A stretch of 64,000 bases of DNA from Hippophae tibetana (Eukaryota > Streptophyta > Magnoliopsida > Rosales > Elaeagnaceae). A program made the translations under genes and the position numbers. The notes beneath the pieces were generated by a model that did not search any database, was not told where the DNA came from, and saw only the letters and a list, made by a program, of their open reading frames with translations. The DNA lies in assembly GCA_037013495.1 (NCBI GenBank), contig CM072801.1:82569816-82633815 (forward strand), read 5' to 3'. Within the stretch, counting starts at the first letter, position 1. Every line of letters begins with the position of its first letter. Shown piece by piece: positions 25,462 through 38,918 of this stretch.

Positions 25462-27280
25462 GCTGTCAATGAGATATTGGTTTCGACAAAGGTTTCTTTA
25501 TTTATTTGGTCATTAAATCTGTATTCTTCCTAAAAACGTATGGGAGCAGAAAAAGAAAGGGGCTAGTTTTCAAAACTTCAAAAATACGAAAACATTTGAT
25601 GAATCAGACTTCCAACATCAAATGACCATAACTTTTAACTCGGGTATCGTAACGACTATTATAATATATCAAAATCAGAGCACATCTCGATCCATACAAT
25701 AATTGTTGGCCTAGAATTGGAACCTGATTTCGGTACCCAAATTCCATCGTTTACATAACTTATCGAGGGTTTGAAGATTTTGTCGTAAATTTCCGGTTTA
25801 CTTACTTTCGATTTGAATCGATAGAGCTGTAAATGAGATATTGGATCCGACGAAGGTTTCTTTATTTTTTTGGTCATTAAATCTGTATTCTTCCTAAAAA
25901 CGTATGGGAGCAGAAAAAGAAAGGGGCTAGTTTTCCAAACTTCGAAAATACAAAAACATTTGATGAATCAGACTTCCAACATCAAATGACCATAACTTTT
26001 AACTAGGGTATCGTAACGACTATTATAATATATCAAAATCGGAGCTCGTCTCGATCCATACAATAATTGTTGGCCTAGCATTGGAACCTGATTTCTCTAC
26101 CCAAATTCCATCGTTTACATAACTTATCGAGGGTTTGAAGATTTTGTCGTAAATTTGCGGTTTACTTACCTTCGATTTGAATCAATAGAGCTGTAAATTA
26201 GATATTGCATCCGACAAAGGTTTCTTTATTTATTTGGTCAATAAATCTGTATTCTTCCTAAAAAAACTATGGGAGCAGAAAAAGAAAGGGGCTAGTTTTC
26301 ATAATTTCAAAAATAACAAAACATTTGATGAATCAGACTTCCAACATCAAATGACCATAACTTTGGACTGGGGTATCGTAACGACTATTATAATATATGA
26401 AATCGGAGCTCGTCTCAATCCATACAATAATTGTTGGCCTCGGAATGGAACCTGATTTCTGTACCCAAATTCCATCGTGTACATAACCTATCGATGGTTT
26501 TAAGATTTTGTCGTAAATTTGCGGTTTACTTACCTTCGATATGATTCAATAGAGCTGTCAATGAGATATTGGTTTCGACAAAGGTTTCTTTATTTATTTG
26601 GTCATTAAATCTGTATTCTTCCTAAAAACGTATGGGAGCAGAAAAAGAAAGGGGCTAGTTTTCATAATTTCAAAAATAACAAAACATTTGATGAATCAGA
26701 CTTCCAACATCAAATGACCATAACTTTTGACTTGGGTATCGTAACGACTATTATAATATATCAAATCGGAGCTCGTCTCGATCCATACAATAATTGTTGG
26801 CCTCGGAATGGAACCTGATTTCTGTACCCAAATTCCATCGTGTACATAACCTATCGAGGGTTTTAAGATTTTGTCGTAAATTTGCGGTTTACTTACCTTC
26901 GATATGATTCAATAGAGCTGTCAATGAGATATTGGTTTCGACAAAGGTTTCTTTATTTATTTGGTCATTAAATCTGTATTCTTCCTAAAAACGTATGGGA
27001 GCAGAAAAAGAAAGGGGCTAGTTTTCAAAACTTTAAAAATACGAAAACATTTGATGAATCAGACTTCCAACATCAAATGACAATAACTTTTTACTCGGGT
27101 ATCGTAACGACTATTATAATATATCAAAATCGGAGCACGTCTCGATCCATACAATAATTGTTGGCCTAGAATTGGAACCTGATTTCCGTACCCAAATTCC
27201 ATCGTTTACATAACCTATCGAGGGTTTGAAGATTTTGTCGTAAATTTGCGGTTTACTTACCTTCGATATGATTCAATAGA
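25098..27280 (+). repeat. Domain C 2,183-bp 6-monomer HOR, copy 3
   Basis: Monomers start at 25098, 25462, 25826, 26190, 26554 and 26917. This copy follows directly at +2,183 bp. Differences include taatttatgg and accaaaattcc in the first monomer, atcagagcacatc in the second and ctttggactg in the fourth. The last monomer has a recombined tail (cctatcgagggtttgaag, then gatatgattcaatag) and also serves as the first monomer of the next HOR. Confidence 0.87.
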
Positions 27281-28733
27281 GCTGTCAATGAGATATTGGA
27301 TCCGACAAAGGTTTCTTTATTTTTTTGGTCATTAAATCTGTATTCTTCCTAAAAACGTATGGGAGCAGAAAAAGAAAGGGGCTAGTTTTCAAAACTTCGA
27401 AAATACGAAAACATTTGATGAATCAGACTTCCAACATCAAATGACCATAACTTTTAACTAGGGTATCGTAACGAATATTATAATATATCAAATCGGAGCA
27501 CGTCTCGATCCATACAATAATTGTTGGCCTCGGAATGGAACCTGATTTCTGTACCCAAATTCCATCGTGTACATAACCTATCGATGGTTTTAAGATTGTG
27601 TCGTACATTTGCGGTTTACTTACCTTCGATATGATTCAATAGAGCTGTCAATGAGATATTGGTTTCGACAAAGGTTTCTTTATTTATTTGGTCATTAAAT
27701 CTGTATTCTTCCTAAAAACGTATGGGAGCAGAAAAAGAAAGGGGCTAGTTTTCATAATTTCAAAAATAACAAAACATTTGATGAATCAGACTTCCAACAT
27801 CAAATGACTATAACTTTTGACTTGGGTATCGTAACGACTATTATAATATATCAAATCGGAGCTCGTCTCGATCCATACAATAATTGTTGGCCTCGGAATG
27901 GAACCTGATTTCTGTACCAAAATTCCATCGTGTACATAACCTATCGAGGGTTTTAAGATTTTGTCGTAAATTTGCGGTTTACTTACCTTCGATATGATTC
28001 AATAGAGCTGTAAATGAGATATTGCATCCGACAAAGGTTTCTATATTTATTTGGTAAATAAATCTGTATTCTTCCTAAAAAAACTATGGGAGCAGAAAAA
28101 GAAAGGGGCTAGTTTTCATAATTTCAAAAATAACAAAACATTTGATGAATCAGACTTCCAACATCAAATGACCATAACTTTTGACTGGGGTATCGTAACG
28201 ACTATTATAATATATCAAATCGGAGCTCGTCTCGATCCATACAATAATGGTTGGCCTCGGAATGGAACCTGATTTCTGTACCCAAATTCCATCGTGTACA
28301 TAACCTATCGATGGTTTTAAGATTTTGTCGTAAATTGGCGGTTTAATTACCTTCGATATGATTCAATAGAGCTGTCAATGAGATATTGGTTTCGACAAAG
28401 GTTTCTTTATTTATTTGGTCATTAAATCTGTATTCTTCCTAAAAACGTATGGGAGCAGAAAAAGAAAGGGGCTAGTTTTCATAATTTCAAAAATAACAAA
28501 ACATTTGATGAATCAGACTTCCAACATCAAATGACCATAACTTTTGACTTGGGTATCGTAACGACTATTATAATATATCAAATCGGAGCTCGTCTCGATC
28601 CATACAATAATTGTTGGCCTCGGAATGGAACCTGATTTCTGTACCCAAATTCCATCGTGTACATAACCTATCGAGGGTTTTAAGATTTTGTCGTAAATTT
28701 GCGGTTTACTTACCTTCGCTATGATTCAATAGA
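26917..28733 (+). repeat. Domain D 1,817-bp 5-monomer HOR
   Basis: Monomers start at 26917, 27281, 27644, 28007 and 28371. The second is a hybrid: a ggatccgac/cttcgaaaatacg/aactaggg front joined to a caaatcgg/tcggaatgg/gattgtgtcg/cgtacattt back. The third has gactataac, and accaaaattcc. The fourth has tctatatttattt, taatggttgg and the private attggcggtttaatta. The first four are kept as the core of the following 6-monomer unit. The fifth is replaced there. Confidence 0.87.
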
Positions 28734-30915
28734 GCTGTCAATGAGATATTGGTTTCGACAAAGGTTTCTTTATTTATTTGGTCATTAAATCTGTATTCTT
28801 CCTAAAAACGTATGGGAGCAGAAAAAGAAAGGGGCTAGTTTTCAAAACTTTAAAAATACGAAAACATTTGATGAATCAGACTTCCAACATCAAATGACAA
28901 TAACTTTTAACTCGGGTATCGTAACGACTATTATAATATATCAAAATCGGAGCACGTCTCGATCCATACAATAATTGTTGGCCTAGAATTGGAACCTGAT
29001 TTCCGTACCCAAATTCCATCGTTTACATAACCTATCGAGGGTTTGAAGATTTTGTCGTAAATTTGCGGTTTACTTACCTTCGATATGATTCAATAGAGCT
29101 GTCAATGAGATATTGGATCCGACAAAGGTTTCTTTATTTTTTTGGTCATTAAATCTGTATTCTTCCTAAAAACGTATGGGAGCAGAAAAAGAAAGGGGCT
29201 AGTTTTCAAAACTTCGAAAATACGAAAACATTTGATGAATCAGACTTCCAACATCAAATGACCATAACTTTTAACTAGGGTATCGTAACGAATATTATAA
29301 TATATCAAATCGGAGCACGTCTCGATCCATACAATAATTGTTGGCCTCGGAATGGAACCTGATTTCTGTACCCAAATTCCATCGTGTACATAACCTATCG
29401 ATGGTTTTAAGATTGTGTCGTACATTTGCGGTTTACTTACCTTCGATATGATTCAATAGAGCTGTCAATGAGATATTGGTTTCGACAAAGGTTTCTTTAT
29501 TTATTTGGTCATTAAATCTGTATTCTTCCTAAAAACGTATGGGAGCAGAAAAAGAAAGGGGCTAGTTTTCATAATTTCAAAAATAACAAAACATTTGATG
29601 AATCAGACTTCCAACATCAAATGACTATAACTTTTGACTTGGGTATCGTAACGACTATTATAATATATCAAATCGGAGCTCGTCTCGATCCATACAATAA
29701 TTGTTGGCCTCGGAATGGAACCTGATTTCTGTACCAAAATTCCATCGTGTACATAACCTATCGAGGGTTTTAAGATTTTGTCGTAAATTTGCGGTTTACT
29801 TACCTTCGATATGATTCAATAGAGCTGTAAATGAGATATTGCATCCGACAAAGGTTTCTATATTTATTTGGTAAATAAATCTGTATTCTTCCTAAAAAAA
29901 CTATGGGAGCAGAAAAAGAAAGGGGCTAGTTTTCATAATTTCAAAAATAACAAAACATTTGATGAATCAGACTTCCAACATCAAATGACCATAACTTTTG
30001 ACTGGGGTATCGTAACGACTATTATAATATATCAAATCGGAGCTCGTCTCGATCCATACAATAATGGTTGGCCTCGGAATGGAACCTGATTTCTGTACCC
30101 AAATTCCATCGTGTACATAACCTATCGATGGTTTTAAGATTTTGTCGTAAATTGGCGGTTTAATTACCTTCGATATGATTCAATAGAGCTGTCAATGAGA
30201 TATTGGTTTCGACAAAGGTTTCTTTATTTATTTGGTCATTAAATCTGTATTCTTCCTAAAAACGTATGGGAGAAGAAAAAGAAAGGGGCTAGTTTTCAAA
30301 AGTTCAAAAATACGAAAACATTTGATGAATCAGACTTCCAACATCAAATGACCATAACTTTTAACTCGGGTATCGTAACGACTATTATAATATATCAAAA
30401 TCGGAGCATGTCTCGATCCATACAATAATTGTTGGCCTAGAATTGGAACCTGATTTCTGTACCCAAATTCCATCGTTTACATAACTTATCGAGGGTTTGA
30501 AGATTTTGTCGTAAATTTCCGGTTTACTTACTTTCGATTTGAATCAATAGAGCTGTAAATGAGATATTGGATCCGACAAAGGTTTCTTTATTTATTTGGT
30601 CCATAAATCTGTATTCTTCCTAAAAACGTATGGGAGCAGAAAAAGAAAGGGGCTAGTTTTCAAAACTTCGAAAATACGAAAACATTTGATGAATCAGACT
30701 TCCAACATCAAATGACCCTAACTTTTAACTAGGGTATCGTAACGACTATTATAATATATCAAAATCGGAGCTCGTCTCGATCCATACAATAATTGTTGGC
30801 CTAGCTTTGGAACCTGATTTCTGTACCCAAATTCCATCGTTTACATAACCTATCGAGGGTTTTAAGATTTTGTCGTAGATTTGCGGTTTACTTACCTTCG
30901 ATATGATTCAATAGA
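28734..30915 (+). repeat. Domain D 2,182-bp 6-monomer HOR, copy 1
   Basis: Monomers start at 28734, 29098, 29461, 29824, 30188 and 30552. The first four match the preceding 5-monomer unit at +1,817 bp. The fifth (gggagaag, aaaagttc, gcatgtctcg) and the sixth (ggtccata, gaccctaac, cgtagatttg) are new. They replace the fifth monomer of the older unit. Confidence 0.9.
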
Positions 30916-33097
30916 GCTGGCAATGAGATATTGGTTCCGACAAAGGTTTCTTTATTTATTTGGTCATTAAATCTGTATTCTTCCTAAAAACGTATGGGAG
31001 CAGAAAAAGAAAGGGGCTAGTTTTCAAAACTTTAAAAATACGAAAACATTTGATGAATCAGACTTCCAACATCAAATGACAATAACTTTTAACTCGGGTA
31101 TCGTAACGACTATTATAATATATCAAAATCGGAGCACGTCTCGATCCATACAATAATTGTTGGCCTAGAATTGGAACCTGATTTCCGTACCCAAATTCCA
31201 TCGTTTACATAACCTATCGAGGGTTTGAAGATTTTGTCGTAAATTTGCGGTTTACTTACCTTCGATATGATTCAATAGAGCTGTCAATGAGATATTGGAT
31301 CCGACAAAGGTTTCTTTATTTTTTTGGTCATTAAATCTGTATTCTTCCTAAAAACGTATGGGAGCAGAAAAAGAAAGGGGCTAGTTTTCAAAACTTCGAA
31401 AATACGAAAACATTTGATGAATCAGACTTCCAACATCAAATGACCATAACTTTTAACTAGGGTATCGTAACGAATATTATAATATATCAAATCGGAGCAC
31501 GTCTCGATCCATACAATAATTGTTGGCCTCGGAATGGAACCTGATTTCTGTACCCAAATTCCATCGTGTACATAACCTATCGATGGTTTTAAGATTGTGT
31601 CGTACATTTGCGGTTTACTTACCTTCGATATGATTCAATAGAGCTGTCAATGAGATATTGGTTTCGACAAAGGTTTCTTTATTTATTTGGTCATTAAATC
31701 TGTATTCTTCCTAAAAACGTATGGGAGCAGAAAAAGAAAGGGGCTAGTTTTCATAATTTCAAAAATAACAAAACATTTGATGAATCAGACTTCCAACATC
31801 AAATGACTATAACTTTTGACTTGGGTATCGTAACGACTATTATAATATATCAAATCGGAGCTCGTCTCGATCCATACAATAATTGTTGGCCTCGGAATGG
31901 AACCTGATTTCTGTACCAAAATTCCATCGTGTACATAACCTATCGAGGGTTTTAAGATTTTGTCGTAAATTTGCGGTTTACTTACCTTCGATATGATTCA
32001 ATAGAGCTGTAAATGAGATATTGCATCCGACAAAGGTTTCTATATTTATTTGGTAAATAAATCTGTATTCTTCCTAAAAAAACTATGGGAGCAGAAAAAG
32101 AAAGGGGCTAGTTTTCATAATTTCAAAAATAACAAAACATTTGATGAATCAGACTTCCAACATCAAATGACCATAACTTTTGACTGGGGTATCGTAACGA
32201 CTATTATAATATATCAAATCGGAGCTCGTCTCGATCCATACAATAATGGTTGGCCTCGGAATGGAACCTGATTTCTGTACCCAAATTCCATCGTGTACAT
32301 AACCTATCGATGGTTTTAAGATTTTGTCGTAAATTGGCGGTTTAATTACCTTCGATATGATTCAATAGAGCTGTCAATGAGATATTGGTTTCGACAAAGG
32401 TTTCTTTATTTATTTGGTCATTAAATCTGTATTCTTCCTAAAAACGTATGGGAGAAGAAAAAGAAAGGGGCTAGTTTTCAAAAGTTCAAAAATACGAAAA
32501 CATTTGATGAATCAGACTTCCAACATCAAATGACCATAACTTTTAACTCGGGTATCGTAACGACTATTATAATATATCAAAATCGGAGCATGTCTCGATC
32601 CATACAATAATTGTTGGCCTAGAATTGGAACCTGATTTCTGTACCCAAATTCCATCGTTTACATAACTTATCGAGGGTTTGAAGATTTTGTCGTAAATTT
32701 CCGGTTTACTTACTTTCGATTTGAATCAATAGAGCTGTAAATGAGATATTGGATCCGACAAAGGTTTCTTTATTTATTTGGTCCATAAATCTGTATTCTT
32801 CCTAAAAACGTATGGGAGCAGAAAAAGAAAGGGGCTAGTTTTCAAAACTTCGAAAATACGAAAACATTTGATGAATCAGACTTCCAACATCAAATGACCC
32901 TAACTTTTAACTAGGGTATCGTAACGACTATTATAATATATCAAAATCGGAGCTCGTCTCGATCCATACAATAATTGTTGGCCTAGCATTGGAACCTGAT
33001 TTCTGTACCCAAATTCCATCGTTTACATAACCTATCGAGGGTTTTAAGATTTTGTCGTAGATTTGCGGTTTACTTACCTTCGATATGATTCAATAGA
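30916..33097 (+). repeat. Domain D 2,182-bp 6-monomer HOR, copy 2
   Basis: Monomers start at 30916, 31280, 31643, 32006, 32370 and 32734. The head at 30916 reads gctggcaatg followed by ggttccgac, unlike gctgtcaatg/ggtttcgac in copy 1. Other sequence is almost identical. One difference is tagcattgg near 32,984 where copy 1 has tagctttgg. Confidence 0.9.
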
Positions 33098-35279
33098 GCT
33101 GGCAATGAGATATTGGTTCCGACAAAGGTTTCTTTATTTATTTGGTCATTAAATCTGTATTCTTCCTAAAAACGTATGGGAGCAGAAAAAGAAAGGGGCT
33201 AGTTTTCAAAACTTTAAAAATACGAAAACATTTGATGAATCAGACTTCCAACATCAAATGACAATAACTTTTAACTCGGGTATCGTAACGACTATTATAA
33301 TATATCAAAATCGGAGCACGTCTCGATCCATACAATAATTGTTGGCCTAGAATTGGAACCTGATTTCCGTACCCAAATTCCATCGTTTACATAACCTATC
33401 GAGGGTTTGAAGATTTTGTCGTAAATTTGCGGTTTACTTACCTTCGATATGATTCAATAGAGCTGTCAATGAGATATTGGATCCGACAAAGGTTTCTTTA
33501 TTTTTTTGGTCATTAAATCTGTATTCTTCCTAAAAACGTATGGGAGCAGAAAAAGAAAGGGGCTAGTTTTCAAAACTTCGAAAATACGAAAACATTTGAT
33601 GAATCAGACTTCCAACATCAAATGACCATAACTTTTAACTAGGGTATCGTAACGAATATTATAATATATCAAATCGGAGCACGTCTCGATCCATACAATA
33701 ATTGTTGGCCTCGGAATGGAACCTGATTTCTGTACCCAAATTCCATCGTGTACATAACCTATCGATGGTTTTAAGATTGTGTCGTACATTTGCGGTTTAC
33801 TTACCTTCGATATGATTCAATAGAGCTGTCAATGAGATATTGGTTTCGACAAAGGTTTCTTTATTTATTTGGTCATTAAATCTGTATTCTTCCTAAAAAC
33901 GTATGGGAGCAGAAAAAGAAAGGGGCTAGTTTTCATAATTTCAAAAATAACAAAACATTTGATGAATCAGACTTCCAACATCAAATGACTATAACTTTTG
34001 ACTTGGGTATCGTAACGACTATTATAATATATCAAATCGGAGCTCGTCTAGATCCATACAATAATTGTTGGCCTCGGAATGGAACCTGATTTCTGTACCA
34101 AAATTCCATCGTGTACATAACCTATCGAGGGTTTTAAGATTTTGTCGTAAATTTGCGGTTTACTTACCTTCGATATGATTCAATAGAGCTGTAAATGAGA
34201 TATTGCATCCGACAAAGGTTTCTATATTTATTTGGTAAATAAATCTGTATTCTTCCTAAAAAAACTATGGGAGCAGAAAAAGAAAGGGGCTAGTTTTCAT
34301 AATTTCAAAAATAACAAAACATTTGATGAATCAGACTTCCAACATCAAATGACCATAACTTTTGACTGGGGTATCGTAACGACTATTATAATATATCAAA
34401 TCGGAGCTCGTCTCGATCCATACAATAATGGTTGGCCTCGGAATGGAACCTGATTTCTGTACCCAAATTCCATCGTGTACATAACCTATCGATGGTTTTA
34501 AGATTTTGTCGTAAATTGGCGGTTTAATTACCTTCGATATGATTCAATAGAGCTGTCAATGAGATATTGGTTTCGACAAAGGTTTCTTTATTTATTTGGT
34601 CATTAAATCTGTATTCTTCCTAAAAACGTATGGGAGCAGAAAAAGAAAGGGGCTAGTTTTCAAAACTTCACAAAGACGAAAACATTTGATGAATCAGACT
34701 TCCAACATCAAATGACCATAACTTTTGACTTGGGTATCGTAACGACTATTATAATATATCAAAATCGGAGCATGTCTCGATCCATACAATAATTGTTGGC
34801 CTAGAATTGGAACCTGATTTCTGTACCCAAATTCCATCGTTTACATAACTTATCGAGGGTTTGAAGATTTTGTCGTAAATTTCCGGTTTACTTACTTTCG
34901 ATTTGAATCAATAGAGCTGTAAATGAGATATTGGATCCGACAAAGGTTTCTTTATTTATTTGGTCCATAAATCTGTATTCTTCCTAAAAACGTATGGGAG
35001 CTGAAAAAGAAAGGGGCTAGTTTTCAAAACTTCGAAAATACGAAAACATTTGATGAATCAGACTTCCAACATCAAATGACCCTAACTTTTAACTAGGGTA
35101 TCGTAACGACTATTATAATATATCAAAATCGGAGCTCGTCTCGATCCATACAATAATTGTTGGCCTAGCATTGGAACCTGATTTCTGTACCCAAATTCCA
35201 TCGTTTACATAACCTATCGAGGGTTTTAAGATTTTGTCGTAGATTTGCGGTTTACTTACCTTCGATATGATTCAATAGA
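33098..35279 (+). repeat. Domain D 2,182-bp 6-monomer HOR, copy 3
   Basis: Monomers start at 33098, 33462, 33825, 34188, 34552 and 34916. It repeats copy 2, including the gctggcaatg head, with private gtctagatcc near 34,048. The fifth monomer (34552) is a mosaic with cttcacaaagacg and gacttggg, but it keeps gcatgtctcg. The sixth has gagctgaaaaag. From 34552 the sequence also reads as the start of the domain E unit. Confidence 0.88.
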
Positions 35280-36371
35280 GCTGGCAATGAGATATTGGTT
35301 CCGACAAAGGTTTCTTTATTTATTTGGTCATTAAATCTGTATTCTTCCTAAAAACGTATGGGAGCAGAAAAAGAAAGGGGCTAGTTTTCAAAACTTCACA
35401 AATACGAAAACATTTGATGAATCAGACTTCCAACATCAAATGACCATAACTCTTAACTGGGGTATCGTAACGACTATTATAATATATCAAAATCGGAGCT
35501 CATCTCGATCCATACAATAATTGTTGGCCTAGCATTGGAACCTGATTTCCGTACCCAAATTCCATCGTTTACATAACTTATCGAGGGTCTGAAGATTTTG
35601 TCGTAAATTTCCGGTTTACTTACTTTCGATTTGAATCGATAGAGCTGTAAATGAGATATTGGATCCGACAAAGGTTTCTTTATTTTTTTGGTCATTAAAT
35701 CTGTATTCTTCCTAAAAACGTATGGAAGCAGAAAAAGAAAGGGGCTAGTTTTCAAAACTTCGAAAATACGAAAACATTTGATGAATCAGACTTCCAACAT
35801 CAAATGACCATAACTTTTAACTAGGGTATCGTAACGAATATTATAATATATCAAAATCAGAGCTCGTCTCGATCCATACAATAATTGTTGGCCTAGCATT
35901 GGAACCTGATTTCTGTACCCAAATTCCATCGTTTACATAACTTATCGAGGGTTTGAAGATTTTGTCGTAAATTTGCGGTTTACTAACCTTCGATTTGAAT
36001 CAATAGAGCTGTAAATGAGATATTGCATCCGACAAAGGTTTCTTTATTTATTTGGTCAATAAATCTGTATTCTTCCTAAAAAAACTATGGGAGCAGAAAA
36101 AGAAAGGGGGTAGTTTTCATAATTTCAAAAATAACAAAACATTTGATGAATCAGACTTCCAACATCAAATGACCACAACTTTTGACTGGGGTATCGTAAC
36201 GACTATTATAATATATCAAATCGGAGCTCGTCTCGATCCATACAATAATGGTTGGCCTCGGAATGGAACCTGATTTCTGTACCCAAATTCCATCGTGTAC
36301 ATAACCTATCGATGGTTTTAAGATTTTGTCGTAAATTGGCGGTTTAATTACCTTCGATATGATTCAATAGA
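34552..36371 (+). repeat. Domain E 1,820-bp 5-monomer HOR
   Basis: Monomers start at 34552, 34916, 35280, 35644 and 36008. The third introduces a class with cttcacaaatacg, tcttaactgggg and gctcatctcg. The fourth introduces gtatggaagcag with atcagagctcg. The fifth has ggtcaata and ends with the domain D marker attggcggtttaatta. The first four recur at +1,820 bp as the start of the 7-monomer unit. Confidence 0.86.
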
Positions 36372-38918
36372 GCTGTCAATGAGATATTGGTTTCGACAAA
36401 GGTTTCTTTATTTATTTGGTCATTAAATCTGTATTCTTCCTAAAAACGTATGGGAGAAGAAAAAGAAAGGGGCTAGTTTTCAAAAGTTCAAAAATACGAA
36501 AACATTTGATGAATCAGACTTCCAACATCAAATGACCATAACTTTTAACTCGGGTATCGTAACGACTATTATAATATATCAAAATCGGAGCATGTCTCGA
36601 TCCATACAATAATTGTTGGCCTAGAATTGGAACCTGATTTCTGTACCCAAATTCCATCGTTTACATAACTTATCGAGGGTTTGAAGATTTTGTCGTAAAT
36701 TTCCGGTTTACTTACTTTCGATTTGAATCAATAGAGCTGTAAATGAGATATTGGATCCGACAAAGGTTTCTTTATTTATTTGGTCCATAAATCTGTATTC
36801 TTCCTAAAAATGTATGGGAGCAGAAAAAGAAAGGGGCTAGTTTTCAAAACTTCGAAAATACGAAAACATTTGATGAATCAGACTTCCAACATCAAATGAC
36901 CCTAACTTTTAACTAGGGTATCGTAACGACTATTATAATATATCAAAATCGGAGCTCGTCTCGATCCATACAATAATTGTTGGCCTAGCATTGGAACCTG
37001 ATTTCTGTACCCAAATTCCATCGTTTACATAACCTATCGAGGGTTTTAAGATTTTGTCGTAGATTTGCGGTTTACTTACCTTCGATATGATTCAATAGAG
37101 CTTGCAATGAGATATTGGTTCCGACAAAGGTTTCTTTATTTATTTGGTCATTAAATCTGTATTCTTCCTAAAAACGTATGGGAGCAGAAAAAGAAAGGGG
37201 CTAGTTTTCAAAACTTCACAAATACGAAAACATTTGATGAATCAGACTTCCAACATCAAATGACCATAACTCTTAACTGGGGTATCGTAACGACTATTAT
37301 AATATATCAAAATCGGAGCTCATCTCGATCCATACAATAATTGTTGGCCTAGCATTGGAACCTGATTTCCGTACCCAAATTCCATCGTTTACATAACTTA
37401 TCGAGGGTTTGAAGATTTTGTCGTAAATTTCCGGTTTACTTACTTTCGATTTGAATCGATAGAGCTGTAAATGAGATATTGGATCCGACAAAGGTTTCTT
37501 TATTTTTTTGGTCATTAAATCTGTATTCTTCCTAAAAACGTATGGAAGCAGAAAAAGAAAGGGGCTAGTTTTCAAAACTTCGAAAATACGAAAACATTTG
37601 ATGAATCAGACTTCCAACATCAAATGACCATAACTTTTAACTAGGGTATCGTAACGAATATTATAATATATCAAAATCAGAGCTCGTCTCGATCCATACA
37701 ATAATTGTTGGCCTAGCATTGGAACCTGATTTCTGTACCCAAATTCCATCGTTTACATAACTTATCGAGGGTTTGAAGATTTTGTCGTAAATTTGCGGTT
37801 TACTTACCTTCGATTTGAATCAATAGAGCTGTAAATGAGATATTGCATCCGACAAAGGTTTCTTTATTTATTTGGTCAATAAATCTGTATTCTTCCTAAA
37901 AAAACTATGGGAGCAGAAAAAGAAAGGGGCTAGTTTTCATAATTTCAAAAATAACAAAACATTTGATGAATGAGACTTCCAACATCAAATGACCATAACT
38001 TTTGACTGGGGTATCGTAACGACTATTATAATATATCAAATCGGAGCTCGTCTCGATCCATACAATAATTGTTGGCCTCGGAATGGAACCTGATTTCTGT
38101 ACCCAAATTCCATCGTGTACATAACCTATCGATGGTTTTAAGATTTTGTCGTACATTTGCGGTTTACTTACCTTCGATATGATTCAATAGAGCTGTCAAT
38201 GAGATATTGGTTTCGACAAAGGTTTCTTTATTTATTTGGTCATTAAATCTGTATTCTTCCTAAAAACGTATGGGAGCAGAAAAAGAAAGGGGCTAGTTTT
38301 CATAATTTCAAAAATAACAAAACATTTGATGAATCAGACTTCCAACATCAAATGACCATAACTTTTGACTGGGGTATCGTAACGACTATTATAATATATC
38401 AAATCGGAGCTCGTCTCGATCCATACAATAATTGTTGGCCTCGGAATGGAACCTAATTTCTGTACCCAAATTCCATCGTGTACATAACCTATCGAGGGTT
38501 TTAAGATTTTGTCGTAAATTTGCGGTTTACTTACCTTCGATATGATTCAATAGAGCTGTAAATGAGATATTGCATCCGACAAAGGTTTCTATATTTATTT
38601 GGTAAATAAATCTGTATTCTTCCTAAAAAAACTATGGGAGCAGAAAAAGAAAGGGGCTAGTTTTCATAATTTCAAAAATAACAAAACATTTGATGAATCA
38701 GACTTCCAACATCAAATGACCATAACTTTTGACTGGGGTATCGTAACGACTATTATAATATATCAAATCGGAGCTCGTCTCGATCCATACAATAATGGTT
38801 GGCCTCGGAATGGAACCTGATTTCTGTACCCAAATTCCATCGTGTACATAACCTATCGATGGTTTTAAGATTTTGTCGTAAATTTGCGGTTTACTTACCT
38901 TCGATATGATTCAATAGA
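36372..38918 (+). repeat. Domain E 2,547-bp 7-monomer HOR, copy 1
   Basis: Monomers start at 36372, 36736, 37100, 37464, 37828, 38192 and 38555. The first five follow the 1,820-bp unit. Two more (cataatttc/gactgggg, then tctatatttattt with taatggttgg) are added. The head at 37100 is a private gcttgcaatg. The fifth monomer here (gaatgagac, cgtacattt) differs from its partner in copy 2. Confidence 0.88.

Noticed and set aside
30714-30722. ccctaac as telomere-like sequence
   Set aside because: It occurs as a single CCCTAA-like hexamer within a monomer variant (gaccctaac for gaccataac) and is never in tandem. It is a point change in the satellite, not an interstitial telomere repeat.
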